The notes beneath the pieces are model-generated. The model did no database searches. It was not told the origin of the DNA and saw only the letters and a program-made list of their open reading frames with translations. Position numbers and translations under genes: made by a program. 64,000 nt of DNA from Solimonas aquatica (lineage in GTDB: Bacteria > Pseudomonadota > Gammaproteobacteria > Nevskiales > Nevskiaceae). The number at the start of each line of letters is the position of its first letter. The first letter of the stretch is position 1. Shown piece by piece: positions 54,401-63,798 of the stretch. The DNA lies in assembly GCF_900111015.1 (NCBI RefSeq), contig NZ_FOFS01000003.1:62001-126000 (forward strand), read 5' to 3'.

Positions 54401-55844
54401 AGGCAGCGCGGCGCCGCTGGCCGCCGGCCAGCTCATCGATGATTTCCGTCTTGAAGAGCGTTTGCATCAGGGTGGCATGGCCAGCCTCTGGCGGGTCACG
54501 CGCGTCAACAGCCCGCCCGGCGCCAAGCCCGATCCGCCGCTGATCATGAAGGTGCCGCGCATCAAGGGCGGCGAGGACCCGGCCACCATCGTCGGCTTCG
54601 AAGTGGAGCAGATGATCATGCCGCGCCTGACCGGGCCGCATGTGCCGCGCTTCGTGGCCAAGGGTGATTTCACGCGCCAGCCCTACATCGTCATGGAGCA
54701 CATCCCGGGCGAGACGCTGCGTCCGCGCCTGGACCGGGCGCCGCTGCCGGTGGCCGAGGTGCTGGACATCGCCAGGGCGGTGGCGGCGGCGCTGCAGGAT
54801 CTGCACCGCCAGCGCGTGGTGCATCTGGATATCAAGCCCAGCAATGTGCTGTTCCGTGCCGATGGCAAGGCGGTGCTGATCGACTTCGGCCTGTCGCGCC
54901 ATGAGCAGCTGCCCGATCTGCTGGAAGAGGAATTCACCATTCCCATGGGCACCGGCCCCTATATCTCGCCGGAACAGCTGCACTATGTGCGCGGCGATCC
55001 GCGCAGCGATCTGTTCGCCCTGGGGGTGATGCTCTACCACCTGAGCACCGGGCGCCGGCCCTTCGGCTCGCCCGACAGCATCCGCGGCCTGCGCAAGCGG
55101 CTCTACGTCGATCCGGTGCCGCCGCGGGCGCGGCGCGCCGACTGTCCGCCCTGGCTGCAGGAGCTGATTCTGAAGTGCCTGGAGATCGATCCGGCGCAGC
55201 GTTACCAGAGCGCCGCCCAGCTGCTGCTGGACCTGCAGGACCCGCAGCAGATCGCGCTCAGCGCCCGCGCCGCGCTGCTGCGGCGCAGCGGCTGGCTCCG
55301 GCGCGGCTGGCGCTGGCTGTTCGCGCATGCCCCGGAGGCGCCGGCGGCGGCGCAGAGCGTGGCGGCGCTGGCGCAGAAGAATCCCATCGTGATGGCGGCG
55401 GTGGACGTGGAGAACGCGGCATCGGCGCTGCTGGTGCAGCTGCGCGACACCGTGCAGCGCCTGGTGCTCACCGAGCCCGGCGCGCGCCTGGCCTGCGTGA
55501 GCGTGATGCGCACCGCCCGCATCGGCATGGACGAGCGCACCGATGCCCAGGGCCAGAGCCGGCATCTCAAGCAGCTGGTGGCGCTCAAGCACTGGGCGCG
55601 GCCCCTGCACAAGGCCCTGAAGCTGGAGGAGGGGCGGCTGACCTTCCATGTGCTGGAGGCGCCGGACGCCGCCACCGCGATCATCGAATTCGCGCGGCGC
55701 AATGAGGTGGACCACATCGTCATGGGCGCGCGCGGCAGCCGCGCCCTGCGCCGTTACCTGGGCAGCGTGTCCTCGCAGGTGGTGGCGCAGTCGGACTGCA
55801 GCGTGACCGTGGTGCGGGCGCAGCAGCGCGTCGTCGGCGAATAA
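54390..55844 (+). CDS. Ser/Thr protein kinase fused to universal stress protein domain
   Basis: A 484-residue cytoplasmic fusion. The Hanks-type kinase domain (about 15-285) looks catalytically complete: glycine loop LHQGGMASLW, K54, E71, HLDIKPSN with D147 and N152, DFG at D165, and SPEQ in place of APE. A basic linker (about 285-320) leads to a universal-stress domain (about 325-484) ending GARGSRALRRYLGSVSSQVVAQSDCSVTVVR. That is the ATP-binding G-x9-G-S/T type of UspA motif. No transmembrane sensor is present. It overlaps the phosphoesterase gene. This architecture occurs in other proteobacteria, but targets and signals are not characterised. Confidence 0.9.
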   Translation: MAAEGSAAPLAAGQLIDDFRLEERLHQGGMASLWRVTRVNSPPGAKPDPPLIMKVPRIKGGEDPATIVGFEVEQMIMPRLTGPHVPRFVAKGDFTRQPYIVMEHIPGETLRPRLDRAPLPVAEVLDIARAVAAALQDLHRQRVVHLDIKPSNVLFRADGKAVLIDFGLSRHEQLPDLLEEEFTIPMGTGPYISPEQLHYVRGDPRSDLFALGVMLYHLSTGRRPFGSPDSIRGLRKRLYVDPVPPRARRADCPPWLQELILKCLEIDPAQRYQSAAQLLLDLQDPQQIALSARAALLRRSGWLRRGWRWLFAHAPEAPAAAQSVAALAQKNPIVMAAVDVENAASALLVQLRDTVQRLVLTEPGARLACVSVMRTARIGMDERTDAQGQSRHLKQLVALKHWARPLHKALKLEEGRLTFHVLEAPDAATAIIEFARRNEVDHIVMGARGSRALRRYLGSVSSQVVAQSDCSVTVVRAQQRVVGE

Positions 55845-55948
55845 GTACCGTTCACCGCCTGGAATCGATTTCTGCGGAAACCGTGGATTTAAGTTCTGAT
55901 ACCGCCTGTCGCTTACTGAGCAGGTTCCACGATGACCGGTGACCAGCC

Positions 55949-56794
55949 ATGCCCGATTTCACTCGCTTTCATCGTCTGGTCGCAGAAGCGCTCGCGGCGG
56001 ACCGTCTGGTATTACCGAGCCTGCCCGAGGTGGCGCTGCATGTCCGCGAGCTGACGCTGCGCGACAACGTCACCGTGCCCCTGCTGGCGGCGGCGGTGCA
56101 CAAGGATCCCGCCACCGCGGCGCGCCTGATCCAGGTGGCCAACAGCGCGGCGGCGCGCGGCGGCCGCCACGTCGAGAACGTGCGGCAGGCCATCACCCGC
56201 CTGGGCCTGGAAATGACCCGTCTGCTGGTCTGCGGCCTGGCCGTGGAACAGATGTTCAAGCGCGGCTCCTCCGGCATGGAATATCGTTTGCGCTACATCT
56301 GGGAGCAGAGCCTGGAAGTGGCCGCCGGGGCGCAGGCACTGGCCGCGTATCAGGGCTCGCTGAATCCGGAAATGGCCATGCTGGCCGGACTGATTCATCA
56401 CATCGGCGCACTGCCGATTCTGCGTCTGGCGGAAAACCGCCCGGAATCGATCCGCTTCGAAGCCGACATCGACGATGTCGTGGACAACCTGGGGCCGCGC
56501 ATCGGCACCATGGTGCTGCGCGCCTGGCATTTCCCCGCCGAACTGGCGCAGCTGCCGGAGCTCTGGCCGCAGTTCTCGCGTCGCCACGAGGGGCCGGCCG
56601 ACTATGTCGATCTGATCCAGGTGGCGCTGCTGCAGAGCCGCGCCGGCAACGGTTATCCCTGGAACGAGGTCGAGCGCATCGGCGTGCCGGCCTACGACAA
56701 GCTGGGCGTGACGCCCACCATGGATATCTACAAGCTGCCGGGCTACGGCGGCGCCGTCGCCCCCACGGCCAGCGCCGATTCGGCGGTGGCCTGA
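55949..56794 (+). CDS. HDOD domain-containing protein
   Basis: A 281-residue single-domain HDOD protein, a degenerate relative of HD phosphohydrolases used in signalling. Typical segments are LPSLPEVALHVREL, HKDPATAARLIQVANSAAA, VRQAITRLGLEMTRLLVCGLAVEQMF and MLAGLIHHIGALPILRLAE. The HIG segment stands where HD enzymes have HDIG, so metal catalysis is unlikely. It is 104 bases downstream of the kinase-stress gene on the same strand and may share its pathway; that link is inferred from position. Confidence 0.9.
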   Translation: MPDFTRFHRLVAEALAADRLVLPSLPEVALHVRELTLRDNVTVPLLAAAVHKDPATAARLIQVANSAAARGGRHVENVRQAITRLGLEMTRLLVCGLAVEQMFKRGSSGMEYRLRYIWEQSLEVAAGAQALAAYQGSLNPEMAMLAGLIHHIGALPILRLAENRPESIRFEADIDDVVDNLGPRIGTMVLRAWHFPAELAQLPELWPQFSRRHEGPADYVDLIQVALLQSRAGNGYPWNEVERIGVPAYDKLGVTPTMDIYKLPGYGGAVAPTASADSAVA

Positions 56795-56810
56795 GCGGGC
56801 GGGCTGCGGC

Positions 56811-59800
56811 TCAAACCGTCACGCGCGGCAGCTGCGGTCGCGGCAGGCTCGGCGGCAGCAGCTTGTACATCACCGGCGTCACCAGACGCCCGGCCAGGGT
56901 GGAGCTGATCAGGCCGCCGATGATCACCAGCGCCATCGGTGAGTACAGCGGCGAATCCTGCAGGGCCAGCGGCAGCATGCCGCCGATGGCGGTGACCGAG
57001 GTCAGCAGGATCGGCAGGAAGCGGATCTGTCCGGCCTCGGCGATGGCCTCGTCCAGACCCTTGCCCTCGGCGCGCAGCTGATTGGTGAAGTCCACCAGCA
57101 GGATCGAATTCTTGATCTCGATGCCGATCAGGGCGATGAAGCCGATCACGGCGGTGAAGCTGATGTCGTAACCGCAGAGGAACAGCATCAGGATGCCGCC
57201 CATCACGCCCAGCGGAATCACCGTGGCCACGATCAGGGTGCTGCGGAAGCTGCCGAACTCCAGCACCAGGATCGCCAGGATGCCGCCGACGGCAACCATG
57301 ATCGCGGTGCCGAAGCCGGCGAAGCTGTCCTGGCGGCCCTGCAGCTCGCCGCCGGCCTCGTAGCGATAGCCTTCCGGCAGCTGCATGGCATCGAGCTTCT
57401 TGAGCAGGCCCAGGGTCAGTTGCTCGGTGTTGTAGCCGGCGGCGGTGTAGGCGGTGAGCGAAACCGCGCGCTCGCGATTGCGACGGTAGATGCGCGGCGG
57501 TGAGTCGCTGAGCTTGAGCTCGGCCAGCTGCGCCAGCGGAATCTGCGCGCCGCTGCTGCTGCCGATGTGCAGATCCTGCAGCGTGCTCAGGTCCGGGCGC
57601 GGCGACATCGGCGCGCGCAGCACGATGGGGTAGCTGTCGCCATTGCCGACGCGGAACTCGCCGGCCGACAGCCCCGCCACCGCCAGACGCACATCCTGGC
57701 TCAGTTCCAGCGGCGAGACGCCCAGCAGGCCGGCCTTGCCGGTGTCCACGTCCAGATGCAGATCCAGGCGGCTGCGGCGCAGCGGATTGACGATGTCGCG
57801 CACGCCGGGCGTGTCGCGCATCACCGCTTCCAGGCGTGCGGCGAGCTGGCGCAGGGTTTCGAGGTCCGGGCCGATGATGCGCAGCGCGATGGGCGCTTCG
57901 ATGGGCGGACCGTTCTCGAACTCCTTGAGCACGATGTCGGCGCCGCTGAAATCGTCGAGCTGACGGCGCATGCGCTCGTAGAAGGCGCGGGTCTTGTTGG
58001 CGTCGTAATGCTTGAGCTGCACGAACAGATCGCCGTAATTGGCCGACAGCTCGCGCGGGAAGATGTTGTAGTAGATCTGCGGATTGCCGTGGCCGACATT
58101 GCTCAGCACATGCGCGACTTCCGGCTGCGCCAGCATCAGCTTCTCCACGCGCCGCAGCAGGGCATCGGTGCTGCTCAGGCTGCTGCCATTGGGCAGGTTG
58201 AGCTGCACCATGAACTGCGGCGTGTCGGCCTTGGGGAACAGGCTCTGGCCCATCAGCGGAATCAGCCCCGCCACCGCCAGGCAGCCCAGGCTGGACAGCA
58301 GCACGGTGCGGATCGGGTGGGCCAGGGCGCGCTGCAGGATCGGCGCGTAGATGCCGTGGATGCCGCGCATCAGCCAGCGCAGCACGGCATTGCCTTCATG
58401 GTCCTCATCTCGCGGCAGCAGGCGTGAGGCCAGGAACGGAATCATGGTCAGCGCCACCAGCAGCGAAGCGCCCACCGTGAACAGCACCGCCAGCGGCATG
58501 GAACGGATGAACTTGCCGGAGTTGCCGGGCAGGGCCAGCAGCGGCAGGAAGGCGAACATCAGGGTCGCCGTGCAGCCCAGGATGGCGAGTGAAATCTGCT
58601 TGGTGGCGCGGATCGCCGCTTCGTCCGGCGGCAGGCCTTCACGCAGATGCCGGGCGATGTTTTCGGTGACCACGATGGAATCGTCCACCAGCAGGCCCAG
58701 CGCGATCACGAAGCCGGCGATCGACAGCTGGTTCAGGGAGAAACCGGCGAAGTACAGCGCCGCCAGACCGCTGGCCAGCGACAGCGGCAGCGAGACCATG
58801 ACGATGCCGGCGGCGCGCAGACCCAGCGGCAGCAGGGTGACGATCACCAGCAGCAGGGCGATGCTGAAGTCCTTGCCCAGGCGCTTGAGACGCGTATCGA
58901 CATTGCGCGACTGATCGAAGCCCAGCTCCAGCGTCACGCCGGCCGGCAGGGTCTTGCGGAATTCCTCGGCGGCGGCGAGCAGCTGCTCGCGGGTGTCGAA
59001 GATGTTGCGATCCTTCTTCTGGTTGGCGGTGACATACACGGCGCGGCGACCGTCGAAGCGCGCGATGTAATCCAGCGAACCGGAATCCCAGCGCACCTGC
59101 GCCACGTCGCGCACGCGGATCGCGGCGGCGCCGGTGCCGACGATCACGGTGTCCAGCACTTCCTGCGGATCGCGGTAGCTGCCCACGGTCTTGATGTTGA
59201 AGCGCCGCCCGCCGGTTTCCACCGCGCCACCCGGCACATTGCTGTTCTCGCCCTGCACCGCATTGAGCACCTGCAGCGGCCGCAGATTGAGATCGGCCAG
59301 ACGCTTGAGATCCAGCTCCACGCGCAGCTCGCGCTGCGGATAGGCCCAGGTCTCGGCTTCGCGCACACCGGAGACGCGCTCGAAGCGATCCTTCAGATCC
59401 TCGGCCAGATCCTCCAGGGTGCGATACGGCAGGGTCTCGGAGACCAGCGCGTACTGCACGATGTTGACCAGGCCCGGATTGACCTTGTGGATCTCCAGGC
59501 TGGACACGCCGGCCGGCAGCTTGCGGCCCAGGCCGTCGATCTCGCGCTGCAGCTCGTCGAACTTCTTGTCGGTATCGACGGAGGCTTCGAACTCCACGCG
59601 CACGATGCCCAGGCTGTCGTCGCTGGTGGAGTCGATGTGCTTGACGTCGTCCAGGCTGTGGATGGCGTCCTCGATGGGTTTGACCAGCTGCTGTTCGGCC
59701 TCGCGCGGGTCGGCGCCGGGATAGATCGCCACCACCGAGAAGGCCGGAATCGGAAAGTAAGGGTCCTCGGTGCGTGCGATCTTCTGCCAGGCGGAAAAGC

Positions 59801-59873
59801 CCATGGCGGTCATCAGCACGAACACCACCAGCATGAAGGGGACGTTGCGGACCGCGAATTCGGAGATGCGCAT
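56811..59873 (-). CDS. RND efflux transporter, inner-membrane permease
   Basis: A 1020-residue RND permease. ATG at 59873 gives MRISEFAVRNVPFMLVVFVL, a normal first helix. The internal duplication is clear, with two sets of membrane helices and periplasmic loops. GLLVDDSIVVTENIARHL in TM4 carries the paired Asp used in proton relay, and GIEIKNSILLVDFTNQLR lies in the second half. GLLVDDS and the SLRxLP-like loop suggest the AcrB/MdtC-like or HAE-related branch; substrate is unknown. It starts seven bases after the adaptor gene ends in a TetR-TolC-adaptor-permease operon. Confidence 0.93.
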   Translation of the reverse strand: MRISEFAVRNVPFMLVVFVLMTAMGFSAWQKIARTEDPYFPIPAFSVVAIYPGADPREAEQQLVKPIEDAIHSLDDVKHIDSTSDDSLGIVRVEFEASVDTDKKFDELQREIDGLGRKLPAGVSSLEIHKVNPGLVNIVQYALVSETLPYRTLEDLAEDLKDRFERVSGVREAETWAYPQRELRVELDLKRLADLNLRPLQVLNAVQGENSNVPGGAVETGGRRFNIKTVGSYRDPQEVLDTVIVGTGAAAIRVRDVAQVRWDSGSLDYIARFDGRRAVYVTANQKKDRNIFDTREQLLAAAEEFRKTLPAGVTLELGFDQSRNVDTRLKRLGKDFSIALLLVIVTLLPLGLRAAGIVMVSLPLSLASGLAALYFAGFSLNQLSIAGFVIALGLLVDDSIVVTENIARHLREGLPPDEAAIRATKQISLAILGCTATLMFAFLPLLALPGNSGKFIRSMPLAVLFTVGASLLVALTMIPFLASRLLPRDEDHEGNAVLRWLMRGIHGIYAPILQRALAHPIRTVLLSSLGCLAVAGLIPLMGQSLFPKADTPQFMVQLNLPNGSSLSSTDALLRRVEKLMLAQPEVAHVLSNVGHGNPQIYYNIFPRELSANYGDLFVQLKHYDANKTRAFYERMRRQLDDFSGADIVLKEFENGPPIEAPIALRIIGPDLETLRQLAARLEAVMRDTPGVRDIVNPLRRSRLDLHLDVDTGKAGLLGVSPLELSQDVRLAVAGLSAGEFRVGNGDSYPIVLRAPMSPRPDLSTLQDLHIGSSSGAQIPLAQLAELKLSDSPPRIYRRNRERAVSLTAYTAAGYNTEQLTLGLLKKLDAMQLPEGYRYEAGGELQGRQDSFAGFGTAIMVAVGGILAILVLEFGSFRSTLIVATVIPLGVMGGILMLFLCGYDISFTAVIGFIALIGIEIKNSILLVDFTNQLRAEGKGLDEAIAEAGQIRFLPILLTSVTAIGGMLPLALQDSPLYSPMALVIIGGLISSTLAGRLVTPVMYKLLPPSLPRPQLPRVTV

Positions 59874-59880
59874 GGCGCGT

Positions 59881-60918
59881 TTACTGGACCACGCGCACGG
59901 TTTCGCCGTCGGCAAGGAAGGCCGCGCCGTCGGTGATCACGCGGGTGCCGGCGGGCAGCGCGTCCTGCAGGGCCACGCGCTCGCCGTTGAGGAAGGCCAC
60001 GTTCACGGTCTGCTGCCTGGCGCGCGTGCCGTCCAGCACGAACAGCTGCGCCTGTCTGCCGTCGCCGGACACCAGCGCGGTGAGCGGCACGTAGCTGCGC
60101 CGCGCCTCGCTGCGGCTTTCGATGCTGGCGCGGCCGATCAGGCCGCTGGGCAGGGTCTGTTCGCCGGCCTCGATGGCGAGTTCCACCGGGAAGGTGCCGC
60201 TGCGCGGATCGGCGCTGCCGCCCAGCTCGGCGATCGTCGCCGTGAAACGCTGCTGCGGAAAGGCGTCGAACTGCACCTGCGCCGGATCGCCCAGCTTGAG
60301 CTTGACGATGTCGCGGTCCGGCAGGCCCAGGCGCAGCACATAGCCCGACTGCGTGCGGCTGCTGACCAGCACCGGCTGCCCGGCGGCGACCAGCTCCCGC
60401 TCCTCGGCCAGGCGCCGCAGCACCACGCCGTCGGCGGGCGCCAGGATCTGCGCATAGCCATGGTTGTAGCGCGCGGCATCGAACTGTGCCTGCGCGATCT
60501 TGGCGGCGGTGCCCAGGTCTTCGACCTGCTCGCGGGTGACGACGTTGTCGCGGTACAGACGCTGGCCGCGCTTGAGGTCACGCTGCGCCTTGTCGCGCGC
60601 GGCCTGCGCCTGCGCCAGGCCGGCGTCGGCCTCAGTGGCCTCGATCTCGGCCAGCAGCTGATCCTTTTTCACGCGCTCGCCGGCGCGCACGTGGATCTTC
60701 GCAATCACGCCGCCGATCTTGAATGCGAGCCTGGCTTCGTCGCGCGCCGCGAGCACGCCGCTGGCCACCACCGGCGCCAGCGCCGGACCGGTCTCGACGG
60801 GCGCGACCTGCACCGCGCGCGGCAAGGGCTTGGCTTCCTCCGCGTCGGGATGCCGGCAGGCGCTCAGCGCCAGACTTGCCGCGAGGCAGAGGAAAACGGG
60901 CAAAGGCTTGAGCCTCAT
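59881..60918 (-). CDS. RND efflux periplasmic adaptor (lipoprotein)
   Basis: A 345-residue membrane-fusion protein. The lipoprotein signal MRLKPLPVFLCLAASLALSAC has lipobox LSAC with C21 as the modified cysteine. A biotinyl-lipoyl-like region (KIGGVIAKIHVRAGERVKKDQLL), a helical hairpin and VVTREQVEDL follow, then beta-barrel and membrane-proximal domains ending GAAFLADGETVRVVQ. It bridges the permease and the TolC-like channel. The start overlaps the TolC-family gene stop. Confidence 0.92.
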   Translation of the reverse strand: MRLKPLPVFLCLAASLALSACRHPDAEEAKPLPRAVQVAPVETGPALAPVVASGVLAARDEARLAFKIGGVIAKIHVRAGERVKKDQLLAEIEATEADAGLAQAQAARDKAQRDLKRGQRLYRDNVVTREQVEDLGTAAKIAQAQFDAARYNHGYAQILAPADGVVLRRLAEERELVAAGQPVLVSSRTQSGYVLRLGLPDRDIVKLKLGDPAQVQFDAFPQQRFTATIAELGGSADPRSGTFPVELAIEAGEQTLPSGLIGRASIESRSEARRSYVPLTALVSGDGRQAQLFVLDGTRARQQTVNVAFLNGERVALQDALPAGTRVITDGAAFLADGETVRVVQ

Positions 60919-62288
60919 GGCGGCGGTCCCAACAGAGCTTCGGGCAATGGATAACGGGCTTCGGCGAGTTCCAGCTCGGCGGCGCGATCCAGCGCCGTGC
61001 AGCGCGCCACTGCCAGGCCCAGGCGGGCTTCGCGCAGGGCGCGTTCGGCATCGAGGAATTCGATCTGCGACAGATAAGCCTCGGCGCGTTTCTTCTCGGC
61101 GATGCGGAAGGCTTCCTCGGCGGCGTCCAGGCGGGCCTGGCTGGTGGTGATGGCGCGCAGCGCGGTGCCCAGATCATCGGCGGCGCTGCGCCGCGCCAGA
61201 CGCAGACGCCGCTCCAGGTCCTCGCGCTGATCCTGCAGCTGCCGGCTCTGCGCGAGCGCACCACGCCGCTGCGCGCTGCGCGCACCGGCTTCGAACAAGG
61301 ACCAGCGCAGCACCAGCGACACCGTGCCGAAATCCGCATCCGGGCCGAAGTCGTAGCGCTCGCCCTGGATGCCGTAGTCGGCGGCCAGGCCCAGGGTCGG
61401 CAGATAGCCGTTGCGCGCCACGCGCTCGCCGGCGCTGGCGGCCTTGAGACTGGCGTCGAGCTGGCGGATTTCCGGACGCAGCTGTGGCGTGCCCACGGCC
61501 GGCGGCGGCAGGCCCAGGGATTCCGGCGCGGGCAGCGACAGCGGCGCGTCATCGGGCTTGGCGCGCAGCACATTGATCAGGCGCCGTGCCTGCGCGGCCT
61601 GCGCGCGCGCGGCGTCGAGCTGCTGCACGGCGGACAGGCGCTCGGCTTCGGCGCGCAGCACGCGGTCGCGCGTGGCCTTGCCGTTGTCCAGCAGGGATTG
61701 CGACACGCGCACGTTTTCGCTGAGCAGATCGAGACTGGCCTCGACGATGCCCACCGCCGCCTGCGCCTGCACCGCGCCGTAGTAGGCGCGCTTGGTTTCG
61801 CGCACCAGCACGCGGGCATAAGCCTCGCGCGACTCGCGGCTGGCATCGAGCAGCGCGCGCTGCGCATCGACCTGCGCCCAGAGCTGCGGGGCGAACAGCG
61901 GCGCCGAGAGGCTGAGCTTGGTTTCCTGCTCGCGGCTGCGCAGCAGGGCGATGCTCTGGTCCTGCACGGTGGGGAACTGCGGCGGCTGGCCGCTGGCCAC
62001 CAGCTGGCGGTTGAGCGTGTCGTAAACCGGATTGAGCAGGCTGCCGATGGGAATATCGATGGTGCGGCCGCCCTCGGCGCGCGTGTAACGCGCATTCAGG
62101 CTCAGCTCCGGCCATTGCTTGGCCTGCGTCTGTTCGAGATTGGACTGCGCGATGTGCACGCCCTGCTGCTGCGCGTCCAGGGCCGGATTGGCGTGCAGGG
62201 CCTCGTCGATGTAATCGCGCAGCAGTGCGTCCTCGGCGCGCGCCAGACCCGGCAGCAGCATCAACAGCAGCAGCAGGCGCCGGCTCAT
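60915..62288 (-). CDS. TolC family outer-membrane efflux channel
   Basis: A 457-residue outer-membrane factor. The signal peptide (MSRRLLLLLMLLPGLARA) is followed by two TolC-type repeats of long helices and strands, with ALHANPALDAQQQGVHIAQ and ERVARNGYLPTLGLAADYG as landmarks. The C-terminal AYLSQIEFLDAERALREARLGLAVAR is also typical. It overlaps the TetR gene (ATGA) upstream and the adaptor gene downstream, so all four are likely one transcript. Confidence 0.92.
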   Translation of the reverse strand: MSRRLLLLLMLLPGLARAEDALLRDYIDEALHANPALDAQQQGVHIAQSNLEQTQAKQWPELSLNARYTRAEGGRTIDIPIGSLLNPVYDTLNRQLVASGQPPQFPTVQDQSIALLRSREQETKLSLSAPLFAPQLWAQVDAQRALLDASRESREAYARVLVRETKRAYYGAVQAQAAVGIVEASLDLLSENVRVSQSLLDNGKATRDRVLRAEAERLSAVQQLDAARAQAAQARRLINVLRAKPDDAPLSLPAPESLGLPPPAVGTPQLRPEIRQLDASLKAASAGERVARNGYLPTLGLAADYGIQGERYDFGPDADFGTVSLVLRWSLFEAGARSAQRRGALAQSRQLQDQREDLERRLRLARRSAADDLGTALRAITTSQARLDAAEEAFRIAEKKRAEAYLSQIEFLDAERALREARLGLAVARCTALDRAAELELAEARYPLPEALLGPPP

Positions 62289-62953
62289 CGTGCTTTTTTC
62301 CGGCCCGGCAGGGCTGCCGGCTGCAGGCCGCGCAGCGCCAGCTCCAGGCCCTGTTCGAGAATCGCGTCCACGGCCACGCCGGCGTCGGCCAGGAACTCGC
62401 CCTTGGTCTGCGCGATCTGGATCAGGCCGTGGGTGAAGGCCCACAGCGTCATCGCCACCAGCATGGGCTGCTCGATATCGTCGCGGATGGAACCGTCGCG
62501 CATGCCGGTGTGCAGCGTGGCGACGGTCAGCTGATGCACGGCGATGCCGGCCTGCAGCACCGCGTGTTCCACCGAGCCCTCGGCGCCGCAGCCGGCCTGA
62601 TGCGCCTCGAAGCGGGACAGGGCCGCGAAATAGGCCGGCTCTTCGCGCGCGTAGGCGATGTAGGCGCGGCCGATGGCCAGGACCTGCGCCGCACCATGGC
62701 TCTGCTGCGTCACCGCCGCCTGCATGCGCGCATGCAGGGTGCGCAGCGCCCGCAGGCAGATGGCGAACTGCAGCTCGGCCTTGTTCTTGAAGTACAGATA
62801 CACCAGCGCGCGCGAGATGCGCGCGGCGCGGGCCACGTCTTCCATCTTCGCGGCTTCGAAACCCTGCGCATGGAACACCGCGACCGCGGCGTCGATGATC
62901 GCTTCGCGGCGCTGTTCCTTCTCGTCGTCGCGGCGCTGGCGGCTGCGGTTCAT
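62285..62953 (-). CDS. TetR family transcriptional regulator
   Basis: A 222-residue TetR-type repressor. The N-terminal helix-turn-helix covers about 17-63: REAIIDAAVAVFHAQGF, then MEDVARAARISRALVYLYFKNKAEL. The C-terminal ligand domain is family-variable. It is first in the efflux operon, and a 21-bp palindrome (62983-63003) starts 30 bases before its ATG, consistent with autoregulation and control of the downstream efflux genes. The inducer is unknown. Confidence 0.93.
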   Translation of the reverse strand: MNRSRQRRDDEKEQRREAIIDAAVAVFHAQGFEAAKMEDVARAARISRALVYLYFKNKAELQFAICLRALRTLHARMQAAVTQQSHGAAQVLAIGRAYIAYAREEPAYFAALSRFEAHQAGCGAEGSVEHAVLQAGIAVHQLTVATLHTGMRDGSIRDDIEQPMLVAMTLWAFTHGLIQIAQTKGEFLADAGVAVDAILEQGLELALRGLQPAALPGRKKAR

Positions 62954-62982
62954 GGCGGCAGGGATTGGAATGAGCCGCCACT

Positions 62983-63003
62983 TTACTGACGTGGTGTCAG
63001 TAA
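62983..63003. promoter_or_regulatory. candidate TetR operator
   Basis: TTACTGAC and GTCAGTAA form perfect 8-bp arms with a 5-base spacer (GTGGT). The 21-bp palindrome lies 30 bases upstream of the TetR-family start, in the short gap before the hydrolase stop. Position and symmetry fit a TetR dimer site overlapping the operon promoter. Confidence 0.7.
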
Positions 63004-63063
63004 TTCAACACATGTCAAATACGATGCCCGCCAGCGCGCTGCGCACGGCTCGCGGGGCGGGGT

Positions 63064-63765
63064 TCAGGCCTGCAGGCGCTCGCAGACGATGCGCAGCACC
63101 TGCGGGTTGAAGGGCAGACCGAAGTGGCTGCCGCGCACCTCCAGGTTTTCGCACTGCGGCGCGGGGTCTTCCAGTGAAGCGCGCCAGGCGACGATGCCGT
63201 CGCTTTTGCTGTAGACGGCGGTGCAGGGTACCGGCGGCGCGACGATGCGCCGGGCGAAGCCTTCGAGCTCGGCTGGGCCCACGCCGCCGCCGCCGTTGGC
63301 GAGCTTGAACAGCAGCACCATGTTGTTGGCATTCGGATGACCGTTGATGGGGCTGCCGAGCGTGATCACGCGGCGCACCCGCGTGCTCTGATGGCGCGCC
63401 ATCTCGCGCGCGAACACCCCGCCCAGGCTCCAGCCCAGCAGCAGCACGCTCTGGCCGTGACGCTGCGCCAGTTCGTCGAGGCGCGCGGCCAGCGCCTGCT
63501 TGAGGCCGGCGCGCATGCCCAGGTTGCGGCCCTGGCCCCAGCCGTGCGCGGCATAGCCCAGATCGCAGAGCAGACGGCGCGGCGCGGCGAGCAGCGCATC
63601 GTCGCAGCCGAAGCCGGGAATGATCAGCAGCGGCTGCTGCTGTCCTGCGGGCAGCTCCCGCAGCAGACGACGGGACTGCCAGGCAAAGCGCGCGCGTTCG
63701 GCGAGGATGCGGCTTTCCATCAGCAGCAGAAGTTTGCCGGGCGGGTTTAAGTCTTGAAGCGGCAT
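63064..63765 (-). CDS. alpha/beta hydrolase
   Basis: A 233-residue alpha/beta hydrolase. The oxyanion region LLIIPGFGCDD, the nucleophile elbow GWSLGG (serine), an acid candidate in VYSKSDGIVAW and a histidine in GSHFGLPFN make a plausible triad. There is no signal peptide. It resembles triacylglycerol-lipase/PGAP1-like small hydrolases, but the substrate is unknown. It ends about 60 bases before the TetR operator and is transcribed toward the efflux operon. Confidence 0.85.
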   Translation of the reverse strand: MPLQDLNPPGKLLLLMESRILAERARFAWQSRRLLRELPAGQQQPLLIIPGFGCDDALLAAPRRLLCDLGYAAHGWGQGRNLGMRAGLKQALAARLDELAQRHGQSVLLLGWSLGGVFAREMARHQSTRVRRVITLGSPINGHPNANNMVLLFKLANGGGGVGPAELEGFARRIVAPPVPCTAVYSKSDGIVAWRASLEDPAPQCENLEVRGSHFGLPFNPQVLRIVCERLQA

Positions 63766-63798
63766 GAGACCTGCGGTGGCGGCGGAAGGCGGCGCAGC

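Noticed and set aside
54390-55844. Possibility that the kinase is a pseudokinase
   Set aside because: Lys, Glu, catalytic Asp, Asn and DFG residues are all present, so activity is expected.
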